Positions 6,556-14,524 of a DNA stretch of 64,000 nucleotides are shown here, in pieces. Source of the stretch: Amycolatopsis lexingtonensis. GTDB lineage: Bacteria; Actinomycetota; Actinomycetes; Mycobacteriales; Pseudonocardiaceae. The position numbers and the translations under genes were made by a program. Below the pieces are notes generated by a model. The model was not told the origin of the DNA. It searched no databases and saw nothing but the letters and a program-made list of their open reading frames with translations. The DNA lies in NCBI RefSeq assembly GCF_014873755.1, contig NZ_JADBEG010000001.1, forward strand, positions 8,406,501-8,470,500. The letters run 5' to 3'. Positions within the stretch are counted from its first letter, which is position 1, and each line of letters opens with the position of its first letter.

Positions 6556-9447
6556 TCACCGCGAAGCGCAGGCGCATTCCCAAGCCGCGCGTTCGGTGCG
6601 CAATTCCCCGGCCTCCGGCAAATCGAGTTCGGTGAACGCTTCGACGGCGGCGTCCCAATGCTCGACGGCGTCGCCGTGCGCGCCCATCGCGTGCAGCGTT
6701 TCCGCGACCCGCTGGTGCGCGCGGGCCTGGTAGGTGCGGTTCCCGTCGCCGGTGGCCAGGTCTAACGCGGCCCGGCCGGCGATGAGCGCGTCCCCGTGCG
6801 CACCCCGGGCGAGCGCGGTCGCGCCGCGGTCGAGGTAGAGCTGTGTGCGCAGGTCGGCGTCCGGCACGTTGGCCGCCACCTCTTTGGCTTTGTCGTGGTA
6901 GCGCACGGCTTCGGGGAACCGCCCCTGCTTGCGGTGCACGTTGCCGATGTTGTTCAGCGCGTAGGCCTCGACGCAGTGGTCGCCGACTTCGGCGGCGTGG
7001 GCGTGCGCTTCGGTGTAGCTGCCCAGCGCCTCGGCGAGCCGGCCGAGGTTCTCCTGCGCCGAACCGAGGTTGTTGAGCGCGTGCGCCACGCCTTGGACGT
7101 GCCCGATTTCCCGCAGGATCCGCGCCGCGGCGCCGTGCTGGCCCAGCGCGACTTCGAGGTTGCCGTGCAGTTCGTTGAGGTAGCCGAGCATGCTCAGCGC
7201 GTGGGCTTCGCCCCGCCGGTCTTCGGTCTGCTCGTACTTCGCCAGCGCGGCTTCGAGGTGCGCGATCGCCTGCTCGTGCTTGCCCAGCTCCATGGTGGGG
7301 ATCGCGAGCGCGCACAGCGTCGCCGCTTCACCCCGCTCATCACCGAGCCGGTGCCACTTCGGCAGCGCCTGGGCGGCGAGTTCCAGCGCCTCGGCGAGCC
7401 GTCCGCGCCGGTCGTTCGCGGTCGCCAGCCGGAGCAGCACGTGAGCCTGGCCGTAGTCGTTGCCCGGGTCGGCCGACACGGTCCGCCACGCGAGCTCGAG
7501 CGTGCCGATCCAGTCCTCGAACTGGTTGGTGGTGTTGAAGTAGCGCCACAGCAGCACGGCGAGGCGCCAGGTGTGCTCGGGTAGGTCGTGCCGGGCGGCG
7601 TAGCGGATCGCGGCCACGAGGTTGTCCCGCTCCGCGGCGATCCACCGCAGGCCGGCGGCTTCGTCGGCGAAGGCCGGCGCGACCGGGCAGGACCGGTCCG
7701 ACGCCGGCAGCTGGGCCCGGTCGAACGGGTACGCGGCACCGACCGCGGCCGCGAGCGTGACCAGGTAGAAGTCGAGCAGCCGCACCAGGGCCTGCCGGGG
7801 CGCCGGTTCGACGGCGGCGTACTCCTTGAGCGGGTCCAGCATCTGGTACCGCTCGGGCGCCGCCTCCTCCAGCAGGCTGACTTCGTGCAGGTCGTCGAGC
7901 AGCAGCCGGGCTTCGGCGACGTCGCACCCGGCCAGCGCGGCGCCGCCGACGACGTCGACGTCTGGCCCCGGCAGACCGCCGAGCAGCCGGAACAGGGCGC
8001 GCTGCGGCTCACCGAGCTGCTGGTAGGACACCCGGACGGCGGCGATGCCGTCGTCCTCGCCCCACGGGCCGCCCTGTTCGAGCAGGTCGAGCAGGTGCTC
8101 CAGCGGCCACCGGTCGTGCCGCCGGAACAGCGCCGCGGCCACCCGGATCGGCATCGGCAGGAACCCGCACCGCTTGACGATCGAGGCGACCTCGGCCGCC
8201 CGCCCGCGCACCCGCGGCGCGTCGGTCAGCGCGGTGAACAGCTCGGCGGCCTCTTCCGGCGGCAGCGGGGAGAGCCGGACCGGTTCGCCGGTGTCGCCCA
8301 TCCGCCGGCTGGTGACGATGGCGAGGCAGCCGCCGTCTTCGGGCAGCAGCGGGCGGATCTGCTCCGCCGACGCGGCGTTGTCCAGCACGACCAGCGTGCG
8401 CGTGCCCCACAGCGTGGTCTGGTAGAGCGTGACCTTCCGGCCGACGGTGGCCGGGATCTGCTCGGTCGGCACGCCCAGTTCGAGCAGCAGCTCGGTGAGC
8501 GCGTCGCCGACGCTGGTCTCGGGCACGCCGGGGGTGAACCCGTTGAGCCGGGCCAGGAGCTGGCCGTCGGGGAAGCGGTCACGCAGCCGGTGCGCGGCTT
8601 CGACAGCGAGGCCCGTCTTGCCGACGCCGGGCGCCCCGCTCACCCAGACCGCGCGCTTGCCGGAAGCGGCCGCGGTCTCGATCTTGGCGAGCTCGCCGGC
8701 CCGTCCGGTGAACGCCCCGGGCCGCGACGGCAGTGAGCTGGGCGGATCACCGTGTTCGGCGCGCGCGGCGAGGTTGCGCAGCACGGGCCCGGGTTCGATG
8801 CGCAGCCCGGCGAGCGCGTCACGGGTGCTCTTGAAGACGCGCAACGCACCGACCTGGTCACCCCCGGCGAGCAGGGCGCGCATGAGCAGCCCGGCGTGCT
8901 TCTGGCTCGCCGGATCGGCCCGCACGACGGGCCGCAGCCGATCGCGCGCCGAGCGGTGGTCACCGATGCCCAGCTCCAGCTCGGCGAGATCGCCCACGGC
9001 GTCGGAGAGGCTCTCCTCCGGGAAGCCGACCTCCGGCCCGCCGACGCGGTCGATGTCGATGTCCTCGAGAAACCGCCCCCGCCACAGCCCGACGGCCTCC
9101 CGCAGCAGCTCGATCTTCCGGCGCGGGTCGTCGGTCCGCCCGGTCTCGGCCCGCAACCAGTCGAACTTGAGCGTGTCGAGCTGGTCGTTCTGCAGTCGCA
9201 GGAGGTAGCCGGTCGGGGTGGTCTCGATGCTCACGCCGACGTCGCGCAACCGCTTGACGTAGCTGCGCACCAGGGTCGGTTTGGTTTCCCGGCCGGTCCA
9301 GACGATCTCGGCGAGGCGGGCGCTCGACACCGGCTTGTTCGCGTTCAGGAGCAGCACGACGAGGACGAACCGCTGCTGCTGGTCACCCAGCGGCACCGGC
9401 ACGCCGTCGTGCCACGCCTCGAGCGGGCCGAGCATCCGGAACTCCAC
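6556..9447 (-). CDS. AfsR/SARP-family regulator with BTAD, NB-ARC and TPR domains
   Basis: A 963-residue regulator. It starts with an OmpR-like winged helix (about 1-85, MEFRMLGPLEAWHDGVPVPL) and a bacterial transcriptional activation domain (about 88-235). A STAND NTPase follows with Walker A GAPGVGKTGLA near residue 270, Walker B TLVVLDNA and a TSRR sensor motif, and the C-terminal third is TPR repeats (ALNNIG..., ALNNLGSAQENLG). This is the AfsR architecture, an ATP-dependent activator of antibiotic genes and development, often phosphorylated by Ser/Thr kinases. The GTG at 9447 has GGGGAGG 5 bases upstream. No biosynthetic cluster flanks it, so it may be a global regulator. TTGAC/GTCAA half-sites at 9481-9485 and 9501-9505 lie in its promoter region. 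Confidence 0.88.
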   Translation of the reverse strand: MEFRMLGPLEAWHDGVPVPLGDQQQRFVLVVLLLNANKPVSSARLAEIVWTGRETKPTLVRSYVKRLRDVGVSIETTPTGYLLRLQNDQLDTLKFDWLRAETGRTDDPRRKIELLREAVGLWRGRFLEDIDIDRVGGPEVGFPEESLSDAVGDLAELELGIGDHRSARDRLRPVVRADPASQKHAGLLMRALLAGGDQVGALRVFKSTRDALAGLRIEPGPVLRNLAARAEHGDPPSSLPSRPGAFTGRAGELAKIETAAASGKRAVWVSGAPGVGKTGLAVEAAHRLRDRFPDGQLLARLNGFTPGVPETSVGDALTELLLELGVPTEQIPATVGRKVTLYQTTLWGTRTLVVLDNAASAEQIRPLLPEDGGCLAIVTSRRMGDTGEPVRLSPLPPEEAAELFTALTDAPRVRGRAAEVASIVKRCGFLPMPIRVAAALFRRHDRWPLEHLLDLLEQGGPWGEDDGIAAVRVSYQQLGEPQRALFRLLGGLPGPDVDVVGGAALAGCDVAEARLLLDDLHEVSLLEEAAPERYQMLDPLKEYAAVEPAPRQALVRLLDFYLVTLAAAVGAAYPFDRAQLPASDRSCPVAPAFADEAAGLRWIAAERDNLVAAIRYAARHDLPEHTWRLAVLLWRYFNTTNQFEDWIGTLELAWRTVSADPGNDYGQAHVLLRLATANDRRGRLAEALELAAQALPKWHRLGDERGEAATLCALAIPTMELGKHEQAIAHLEAALAKYEQTEDRRGEAHALSMLGYLNELHGNLEVALGQHGAAARILREIGHVQGVAHALNNLGSAQENLGRLAEALGSYTEAHAHAAEVGDHCVEAYALNNIGNVHRKQGRFPEAVRYHDKAKEVAANVPDADLRTQLYLDRGATALARGAHGDALIAGRAALDLATGDGNRTYQARAHQRVAETLHAMGAHGDAVEHWDAAVEAFTELDLPEAGELRTERAAWECACASR

Positions 9448-9595
9448 GCGGCCTCCCCGCTGTCAGCTTGCTGTCCTCTTTTGACATCGCGAAAACGGCC
9501 GTCAAGGTTTCGGAAATCCGCATTTCTTCCACGTTCGATACACGCGCGCTTGCCAAGCTCCGCCCGGTCGAATCAGGGGTGAAGGAGAAACGGGT

Positions 9596-10189
9596 ATGGG
9601 GTCCGACGTGTTGCCGTGTTACGTGGCGTGCGACATCTCGCTGTCGATGGCCGACCACATCGACGAACTGAACGCCGGCCTGCGCGAGTTCCGCGGCGCG
9701 GTCCACGCGTCACTGCTCGACCGGGTGCTCTGCAGCGTGATCGGCTTCGGTGCCGAGCCGGTCCTGGTCCAGCGCCTGTTGCCGATGGACGAACTGGCCG
9801 ACCTGCCCGCACCGGGGGTGTCCGCGGGCACGGACTTCGGCCCGGTGTTCACGTTCCTGCGCGCGTCGATCGAGTCCGACGCGCGTGTCCTGGCGGCCCA
9901 CCGCCTGCAGGTCCACCGCCCGCTGGTCTTCTTCCTGTCCGACGGCCAGCCGACGGACCCGGTGACCTGGCCGTCGGCCTTCTCTTCGCTCGTCGATCTT
10001 TCGTGGGCCGAGCGCCCCCGGATGGTGGCGTTCGGCGTGGGCGACGCGGACGAAGAGGCATTGGGCCGAATCGGCACGTTCCGTTGCTACCTGAGCCGTG
10101 ACGGCATCCGCCTGGGCACGGCCCTGATCGCCTCGGTGATGCACGTTCTGTCCACTTCCCGTCCACCGGGCGATCGCACGCTGTCCTGA
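9596..10189 (+). CDS. VWA-domain protein (TerY-like) with intact MIDAS
   Basis: A 197-residue single-domain von Willebrand factor A protein. The metal-ion-dependent adhesion site is complete: DISLS at residues 13-17 (DxSxS), the Thr in SAGTDFGP (about 78) and the Asp in FLSDGQPTD (about 118). It has no signal peptide or membrane segment, so it is cytoplasmic. Proteins of this size are grouped with TerY-like VWA proteins of tellurium-resistance and stress loci, usually near PP2C phosphatases and kinases, which are absent here. It has a GAAGGAG ribosome site and is followed 39 bases later by an uncharacterised gene that is probably co-transcribed. It is divergent from the AfsR-type gene. Confidence 0.75.
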   Translation: MGSDVLPCYVACDISLSMADHIDELNAGLREFRGAVHASLLDRVLCSVIGFGAEPVLVQRLLPMDELADLPAPGVSAGTDFGPVFTFLRASIESDARVLAAHRLQVHRPLVFFLSDGQPTDPVTWPSAFSSLVDLSWAERPRMVAFGVGDADEEALGRIGTFRCYLSRDGIRLGTALIASVMHVLSTSRPPGDRTLS

Positions 10190-10228
10190 AGGGGGTGACG
10201 GCCCATGGAGACGCACTGAAGGAGAACG

Positions 10229-11149
10229 ATGGTGGAGCGCGCGGAGCTGGTCCAGGAGCTGAAGACCCTGCGCAAGGGCCGCGGCCTGGCAGGCCGGGTG
10301 GAGGATCGCGTCGGCCCATCTCTGCGAACGGCCTGCGCGGTGTCGGCCGACGACGGGATGGTGGCGATCCGGGAGAAGGTCTCGGGTCGGCTGTCGTCGC
10401 TGGCTTCGCACCTTCCGGAGGACCTCCGGGTAGCGGCGCTGGCGGCCTTCGCGATCTCGTCGGAGGCCCGCCAGCCGCTGTACCAGGACCGGGTCCGCTG
10501 GGCGGCTTCCCTCCTGGACCGAGACCCGCGGACGGTCCGCCGGCGGGTGGACGAGGCGATCGAGGTACTGGCGGAGCTGGCTTCGTCTTCGCCTTCTCCG
10601 GAGGCGTCCCCCGACAGCTGGCACACGGCTTCACTGGCGGTGTCACTGGTACTGGACCAGGGCGCGCCGTTGGTCCTCGAGCAACGCCGAATCGTGGCCG
10701 ACCGCGACGGCCTGCGATCGCTGGACCTGGCGGTCTCCCTCCCAGCTGGCCGCTCTGCCTTGTCGACGACGGTCCTGTACGGCGGCAGGCTGGTGGACCG
10801 AGGCATGGAGGCCACCGACCGCTGGGGCTTCGCCTTGGACTTGCCCCGTCCGCTATCCCGCGGCGAGTCCTGGGAGTCGGCCCTGTTGTTCCGGCTGCCA
10901 TCGGCGTCGGCGTTGCACCCGCACATGGTGTGCGTGCCCCGGCAGCCGTGCGAGTCGTTCGACCTGCGGGTCCGGTTCGAGGGACAGCCGGAGGTCCGGG
11001 TGCTGGAGGGTGCGTTCCAGAGGGACGTGTCGGACCCGGGGTACCGCGGGCGCCCGCACGCGGTCGACCCGTCGGGGGAGATCCATCTGCGGTTCCAGCG
11101 CCTCACCCCAGGCCTGGCGTACGGAGCGCGGTGGACGGATCAGCCGTGA
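10229..11149 (+). CDS. Uncharacterised actinobacterial protein, cytoplasmic, 306 aa
   Basis: I do not recognise a named function. The N-terminal ~125 residues are a helical module (LVQELKTLRKGRGLAGRVED, then SHLPEDLRVAALAAFAI, then DRDPRTVRRRVDEAIEVLAE) that I have seen at the N-terminus of many actinomycete regulatory-type proteins. The C-terminal half is beta-rich (LVLDQGAPLVLEQRRIVADR, ...FDLRVRFEGQPEVRVLEGAF) and could be a ligand-binding sandwich. No catalytic motif or membrane segment is visible. The ATG at 10229 has GAAGGAG 6 bases upstream. It follows the VWA gene on the same strand, so a joint role is possible. Confidence 0.7.
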   Translation: MVERAELVQELKTLRKGRGLAGRVEDRVGPSLRTACAVSADDGMVAIREKVSGRLSSLASHLPEDLRVAALAAFAISSEARQPLYQDRVRWAASLLDRDPRTVRRRVDEAIEVLAELASSSPSPEASPDSWHTASLAVSLVLDQGAPLVLEQRRIVADRDGLRSLDLAVSLPAGRSALSTTVLYGGRLVDRGMEATDRWGFALDLPRPLSRGESWESALLFRLPSASALHPHMVCVPRQPCESFDLRVRFEGQPEVRVLEGAFQRDVSDPGYRGRPHAVDPSGEIHLRFQRLTPGLAYGARWTDQP

Positions 11150-11169
11150 ATTGCCTTGGCCCCATAGTT

Positions 11170-11394
11170 TCAGTGATGCCTCTTGGATGGTCGCTCGCCG
11201 ACCCATTGCCCCTCATGGGCAAGGAGCGTGGCCCGGTCCATGAGCATGGACCCGGTGCATTCGAACGAGCGGCGAACCCTGTTCAGGATCGCGAAGCCGT
11301 GCGTGTCGATATCACCCCAGTAGACGAGGTTCTTGCCGCCCAGTCACTGGAGGGGCTGGAGCCGGGAGAAGTCCATCAGTTCTCGAACAGTAGT
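11170..11394 (-). pseudogene. Remnant of a Wadjet JetD (DUF2220/DUF3322) gene
   Basis: In the otherwise empty gap between two forward genes, the reverse strand encodes LGGKNLVYWGDIDTHGFAIL followed by NRVRRSF and SMLMDRATLLAHEGQWV. The YWGDIDTHGFAIL and LMDRxTLLAH segments are hallmarks of the C-terminal Toprim-like domain of JetD, the nuclease subunit of the Wadjet anti-plasmid system. The reading frame has a TGA at 11344-11346 where the family has Trp, stops at 11170-11172 before the LEQER region, and has no N-terminal half. No jetA, jetB or jetC remains nearby. It is a dead fragment; about 75 codons are recognisable. Confidence 0.72.
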
Positions 11395-11456
11395 TCACTT
11401 GCGACCGGCGAGCACGGGCGAACCAGTCGGCGAAGGCCTGACTATTCTGCCATCTC

Positions 11457-11828
11457 GTGACACGACGTTTGCCGAAGTGCCCGAAGGAACTGGTCGGCCG
11501 GTGGCGGCTCGTGGTTGTGAGCGGCTGGGACCGTGAAGCGGTCGACCTGGACGGACCCGGTTTCATCGAGTTCGCCGCCGACGGGACCGGTCAGATCAGG
11601 TTCGTTGCCGTCACCGGGTGGCTGGACTGCCGCGCGATCGAACGGGGCGGTTCACCCGGCGTCGAGTTCACCTGGGAAGGTGCCGACGAGGGCGACCAGG
11701 TCAGCGGACGAGGCTGGGCGGTCCTGATCGACGACACGATCGAGGGGCACCTGTTCTTCCACTTGGGAGACGACTCGAGTTTCCGGGCGAAGCCGTTCAC
11801 CGGCGCCGACGAACGGGGTGAGCTGTGA
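11457..11828 (+). CDS. Conserved hypothetical protein, 123 aa
   Basis: A small soluble protein starting at GTG 11457 (MTRRLPKCPKELVGRWRLVV). It has a lipocalin-like beta pattern, GPGFIEFAADGTGQIRFVAV, then VEFTWEGADEGDQVSGRGWA and GHLFFHLGDDSSFRA. This family recurs in actinomycetes and proteobacteria without assigned function. Its stop overlaps the start of the next gene as GTGA, so the two are translationally coupled. The upstream region contains the JetD fragment on the other strand. Confidence 0.72.
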   Translation: MTRRLPKCPKELVGRWRLVVVSGWDREAVDLDGPGFIEFAADGTGQIRFVAVTGWLDCRAIERGGSPGVEFTWEGADEGDQVSGRGWAVLIDDTIEGHLFFHLGDDSSFRAKPFTGADERGEL

Positions 11829-12691
11829 GCGAATACCAGTACTACGAGTTCCTGGCGATCGATCGGCCACTGGACGACGGCGAACAGGCCGCGGTCCGGT
11901 CCCTGTCCACGCGGGCGGATATCAGCGCCACGAGCTTCGTGAACGAATACCACTGGGGCGACTTCAAGGGTGACCCGCGCTATCTGATGGAGCGCTACTA
12001 CGACGCGCACCTGTATGCCGCCAACTGGGGCACCCACCGCTTGATGTTCCGCCTGCCGTGTGGCTTGCTCGATCCGGATATCGTCCAGGACTACTGCGTC
12101 GGCGACGGGGCGAGCGCCTGGGTGACGGGCGAGTTCATCGTGCTCGACTTCACGAGTGAAGACGACGACGGCGAATTCGACTACGACTTCGAGAGCTTGC
12201 TGTCGGCGATCGTCGGAGTCCGGGCCGAACTCGCCGCAGGCGACCTCCGACCGCTCTACCTCGCCTGGCTGGCGGCTTACGGCGCTTGGGAGCGCGATGA
12301 GGACGCTTTCGACCGTGAAGCCGACAACGATCTCGAACCGCCGGTTCCGCCCGGGTTGGGCACACTTACCGCGGCGCAGCGAGCGCTCGCTGACTTTCTC
12401 CGCCTCGACGACGACCTCCTCGCCGTCGCGTCCGAGGCTTCTCCTCCGCTCGACACTGACAATCCCGATGACCTGGCTGCCTGGGTGATTGACCTGCCCA
12501 CCGCCGAAAAGGAGAGGCTCCTCGTCCGGGGCATGCTGGGGGAAGGCGTGCGGGTGCGGATGGAGCTGTTGCACCGCTACCGCGGTGATACCGCTCCGGC
12601 CATCTCCAGGTCAGCCCGCCGGACTGTGGCCAACTTGCTCGACGCCACGGCGGGGCGCCGGAACGGTCGCGATCGTCGCCGGGCGCGCTAG
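11825..12691 (+). CDS. Conserved hypothetical protein of the MSEYQYYEF family, 288 aa
   Basis: The product begins MSEYQYYEFLAIDRPLDDGE and continues with a LSTRADISATSFVNEYHWGD segment and YYDAHLYAANWGTHRLMFRL. This N-terminal module is widespread and uncharacterised. A very acidic stretch (SEDDDGEFDYDFES) follows, then helices including LTAAQRALADFLRLDDDLL, and the last 20 residues are Arg-rich. In many genomes I recall it near SWIM zinc-finger or restriction-type genes, but that is memory, not evidence here. The GTG at 11825 overlaps the previous stop, so it is the second gene of a two-gene operon lying directly outside the island's left boundary. Confidence 0.72.
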   Translation: MSEYQYYEFLAIDRPLDDGEQAAVRSLSTRADISATSFVNEYHWGDFKGDPRYLMERYYDAHLYAANWGTHRLMFRLPCGLLDPDIVQDYCVGDGASAWVTGEFIVLDFTSEDDDGEFDYDFESLLSAIVGVRAELAAGDLRPLYLAWLAAYGAWERDEDAFDREADNDLEPPVPPGLGTLTAAQRALADFLRLDDDLLAVASEASPPLDTDNPDDLAAWVIDLPTAEKERLLVRGMLGEGVRVRMELLHRYRGDTAPAISRSARRTVANLLDATAGRRNGRDRRRAR

Positions 12692-12968
12692 CGTGCTGAA
12701 GACGACGTTCCCCGTGATCGACACCCGCGGACTCGCCGACCAGGCCGCCGTTGTCACCCTGCTCACCGATCTGCAGGCGCCCGTCGAACGCACCGGCACG
12801 CGCAGGCCCGCACCCTCGATTTCAGATCTGGAAGGAGAAGAGCGCCATCCCGCGAAGGGGCAGTCCCATTCTTTTACCGCGCAATGGGAACGCGCGTTTC
12901 TTCGGCGGGTGAGTCGTGCAACTGCGTGACGCGGCGGTCGACACCGGAGAAACCGCGTGCAGCCGTTG
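12692..12968. other. Gene-free stretch left of the island boundary
   Basis: No convincing gene. One forward frame stays open from 12693 to 12929 but has no ribosome site and matches no family. A CCCATT...AATGGG pair near 12866-12890 can form a weak hairpin. The stretch ends at the displaced tRNA fragment. Confidence 0.4.
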
Positions 12969-13014
12969 GTGCCCCCGGCAGGATTCGAACCTGCGACACC
13001 CGCTTTAGGAGAGC
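12969..13014 (-). repeat. attL-like copy: displaced 3' fragment of tRNA-Arg(CCT)
   Basis: These 46 bases are identical to 27424-27469. They include the anticodon loop, 3' anticodon strand, T-arm and acceptor 3' strand of tRNA-Arg(CCT) but not the D-arm or 5' acceptor strand, so this copy is not a functional tRNA gene. Confidence 0.88.
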
Positions 13015-13106
13015 AGGCAACAGCGTTGACTATGGCATCTACCTGCAACTTTGTCCTCACGGTTCTCCGTGACGTCCTCCTGAACATCACCAGGCAGCAG
13101 CGTTTC

Positions 13107-13127
13107 GGGTCATGAAATGGGTCATGA
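13107..13127. repeat. Tandem GGGTCATGA 9-mers near attL, possible arm-type sites
   Basis: GGGTCATGA occurs at 13107-13115 and again at 13119-13127, a 12-bp period, about 95 bp inside the left repeat. Short direct repeats beside a core site are typical of arm-type integrase or excisionase binding sites. The role here is inferred from position only. Confidence 0.35.
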
Positions 13128-13223
13128 GATCCCGGCCTGTTGCCCGGGCGTGTCGCGGCTTTGAGGGTTACACGCCGGCGGGCGCCATGCGCGCTGGTCG
13201 CTCACCCCCGACGGTGGCGTGGA

Positions 13224-13484
13224 TCACGCCTGAGGTCTCGCAGGCGGAGCCGGCGTGGTGAAGCTGGCCGTGTCGACGACGCTGTTGCTGGTCACGGCAG
13301 CTTGCTCGATGTCGTCGATTGCGCGCGCCGGGACGATGATGCGGTTCCGGACTCTGATGGCGGGGAACTCGCCGGCCTGAATTGCTCGGTAGAGGGTCAT
13401 GGCTGACAGGTTCAGCATCGCTGCGGCCTCGCCGACGCGGTAGAACCGTGGCCGGTCGAGTTCGCGAACTATTCGATGATTCAC
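13224..13484 (-). CDS. Excisionase-like helix-turn-helix protein (Xis/RDF type)
   Basis: The product is a small MerR-like/excisionase DNA-binding protein of 86 residues from the GTG at 13484; an ATG at 13523 would add 13. The core RPRFYRVGEAAAMLNLSAMT followed by LYRAIQAGEFPAIRVRNRII is the winged HTH of the HTH_17/Xis family: helix, turn, recognition helix with the Y-R-AI-GEFPAIRV wing, ending in VPARAIDD. In actinomycete integrative elements this gene normally sits immediately upstream of the integrase, with the integrase ending at the att site. Here only about 210 bases separate it from attL, so the integrase has apparently been deleted. It may still act as a regulator. Confidence 0.75.
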   Translation of the reverse strand: MNHRIVRELDRPRFYRVGEAAAMLNLSAMTLYRAIQAGEFPAIRVRNRIIVPARAIDDIEQAAVTSNSVVDTASFTTPAPPARPQA

Positions 13485-13531
13485 GGCATTAGCTTTCTGG
13501 GGTGGGAGACTGAGAAACCTCATCGCTGGTG

Positions 13532-13561
13532 GTGTCGGCGGCCAGACTTGGCCGCCGACAC
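13532..13561. terminator. Strong hairpin between NTase operon and xis
   Basis: GTGTCGGCGGCC (13532-13543) and GGCCGCCGACAC (13550-13561) form a perfect 12-bp stem with a 6-base loop. It lies downstream of the nucleotidyltransferase operon and upstream of the xis-like start, a sensible place for a terminator. There is no U-tract, as is common in actinomycetes. Confidence 0.5.
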
Positions 13562-13572
13562 GACCAGTGGGT

Positions 13573-13755
13573 TCATGCTGCGGCGGAATGGCGAGTGAGG
13601 GACTCTGTCAGTCGTCGGCCGCGGCGAACCTGGCTGCAGGTGAGCCGGCCGATCAGCTGCAGCTGCCGTTCAGGAATGTCGCGGCATAGGACGACGAGCT
13701 GGCGCGACATGTCGCACGGCGTGCCGCGCCAGCTCAATGCCGGTGCCGTCTGCAT
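13573..13755 (-). CDS. Possible small protein downstream of the NTase gene
   Basis: A 60-codon frame begins with ATG 5 bases after the NTase stop and ends at 13573, before the hairpin. The product is basic (MQTAPALSWRG, ...SQVRRGRRLTESLTRHSAAA) and matches nothing I recognise. A GAGGA motif abuts the ATG with too little spacing. It could be the last gene of the operon or a chance frame. Confidence 0.2.
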   Translation of the reverse strand: MQTAPALSWRGTPCDMSRQLVVLCRDIPERQLQLIGRLTCSQVRRGRRLTESLTRHSAAA

Positions 13756-13759
13756 ATCC

Positions 13760-14524
13760 TCAGCGCGCGAGCGAACCGAGGAGAAGTTCGCCGACCAAAG
13801 CAACCGTATCTGGCGTGGTGTCGGAGCCATTGGGTGTTGTCCTGACGAGGCGCGAGCTCCGCTCGGCGGCCGTCCGAAACCACCGTTCGACGTGCAGCGC
13901 TGCGTCCTGTTTCAGTACGACGTCGGCGGCGGCGAGCTGAGCGCGGACGACCGGTCCGGTTTCGTCGTCGAGGGTGAGCCGAACGATGTCGAGCAGGTCT
14001 GTTGCTTCCTTGACACGTGCCCGGTTAGGCAGCGCCTGCAGCTTTGTCGCTACAAGCGGTCCTGGCTCGGCGACCTGGACCGTGTGTTCGCTTGTAGTGC
14101 CGCCACCGACAGCGCGAATATGCAGGGGTGTCGCCGAACGTAGGGCCCAGTCGTGACTGAGCAGGTAGAGCCGGTCGGTCGGATCCTCGGGGAGATCGTC
14201 GAGCTGCTCCTCGCTGACTTCGAGCACGTCCACCCGAACATCGCCGGTCGGCGTGGCGACCATCGCACCTGCCCCATCGACCGCGGTGGCGCCGGTGGCG
14301 AGCAGGACATCAAGCTGGCCCGGTTCGCCGCCGAGCCGCCGGTTGACCGTGTCGACGTCACTGGTCACCCGATGCGCGGCCGAACCGAGACGCGACAGGA
14401 CGGCGAGGCCACCGACCACGGTGATCCTTCGAGCGAGCCGCCGCTCGATCTCCGGAAGCGCCTGAACCAGGGACGCCGTGACCGGACCGAACAGCTCCAC
14501 TTCACAGGGCTGATCACCAGACAC
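13760..14524 (-). CDS. AbiEii-like nucleotidyltransferase, putative toxin of a type IV-like TA pair
   Basis: A 254-residue protein with the minimal nucleotidyltransferase signature: VVGGLAVLSRLG, then about ten residues to TSDVDTV, matching hGG-x(9-13)-DxD. A further acidic strand is in VRVDVLEV, and VATKLQALPNR resembles the Lys-containing helix of AbiEii/MNT toxins. These enzymes add nucleotides to tRNA or proteins and arrest growth, often as abortive infection. The gene starts at an ATG inside the 3' end of the wHTH gene (11-bp overlap), the abiEi-abiEii arrangement. It sits on the island next to type I restriction genes, consistent with defence or island maintenance. Confidence 0.68.
   Translation of the reverse strand: MSGDQPCEVELFGPVTASLVQALPEIERRLARRITVVGGLAVLSRLGSAAHRVTSDVDTVNRRLGGEPGQLDVLLATGATAVDGAGAMVATPTGDVRVDVLEVSEEQLDDLPEDPTDRLYLLSHDWALRSATPLHIRAVGGGTTSEHTVQVAEPGPLVATKLQALPNRARVKEATDLLDIVRLTLDDETGPVVRAQLAAADVVLKQDAALHVERWFRTAAERSSRLVRTTPNGSDTTPDTVALVGELLLGSLAR

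Noticed and set aside
6327..9447. afsS-afsR type antibiotic regulatory pair
   Set aside because: The small protein has a signal peptide and no AfsS-type repeats, and it is convergent, not downstream of the regulator.
12693..12929. Small forward gene left of the island
   Set aside because: The frame lacks a ribosome site and family match and looks like chance in a GC-rich stretch.
12969..13014. A second tRNA-Arg gene
   Set aside because: Only the 3' part of the tRNA is present; there is no D-arm or 5' acceptor strand. It is an att-site fragment.
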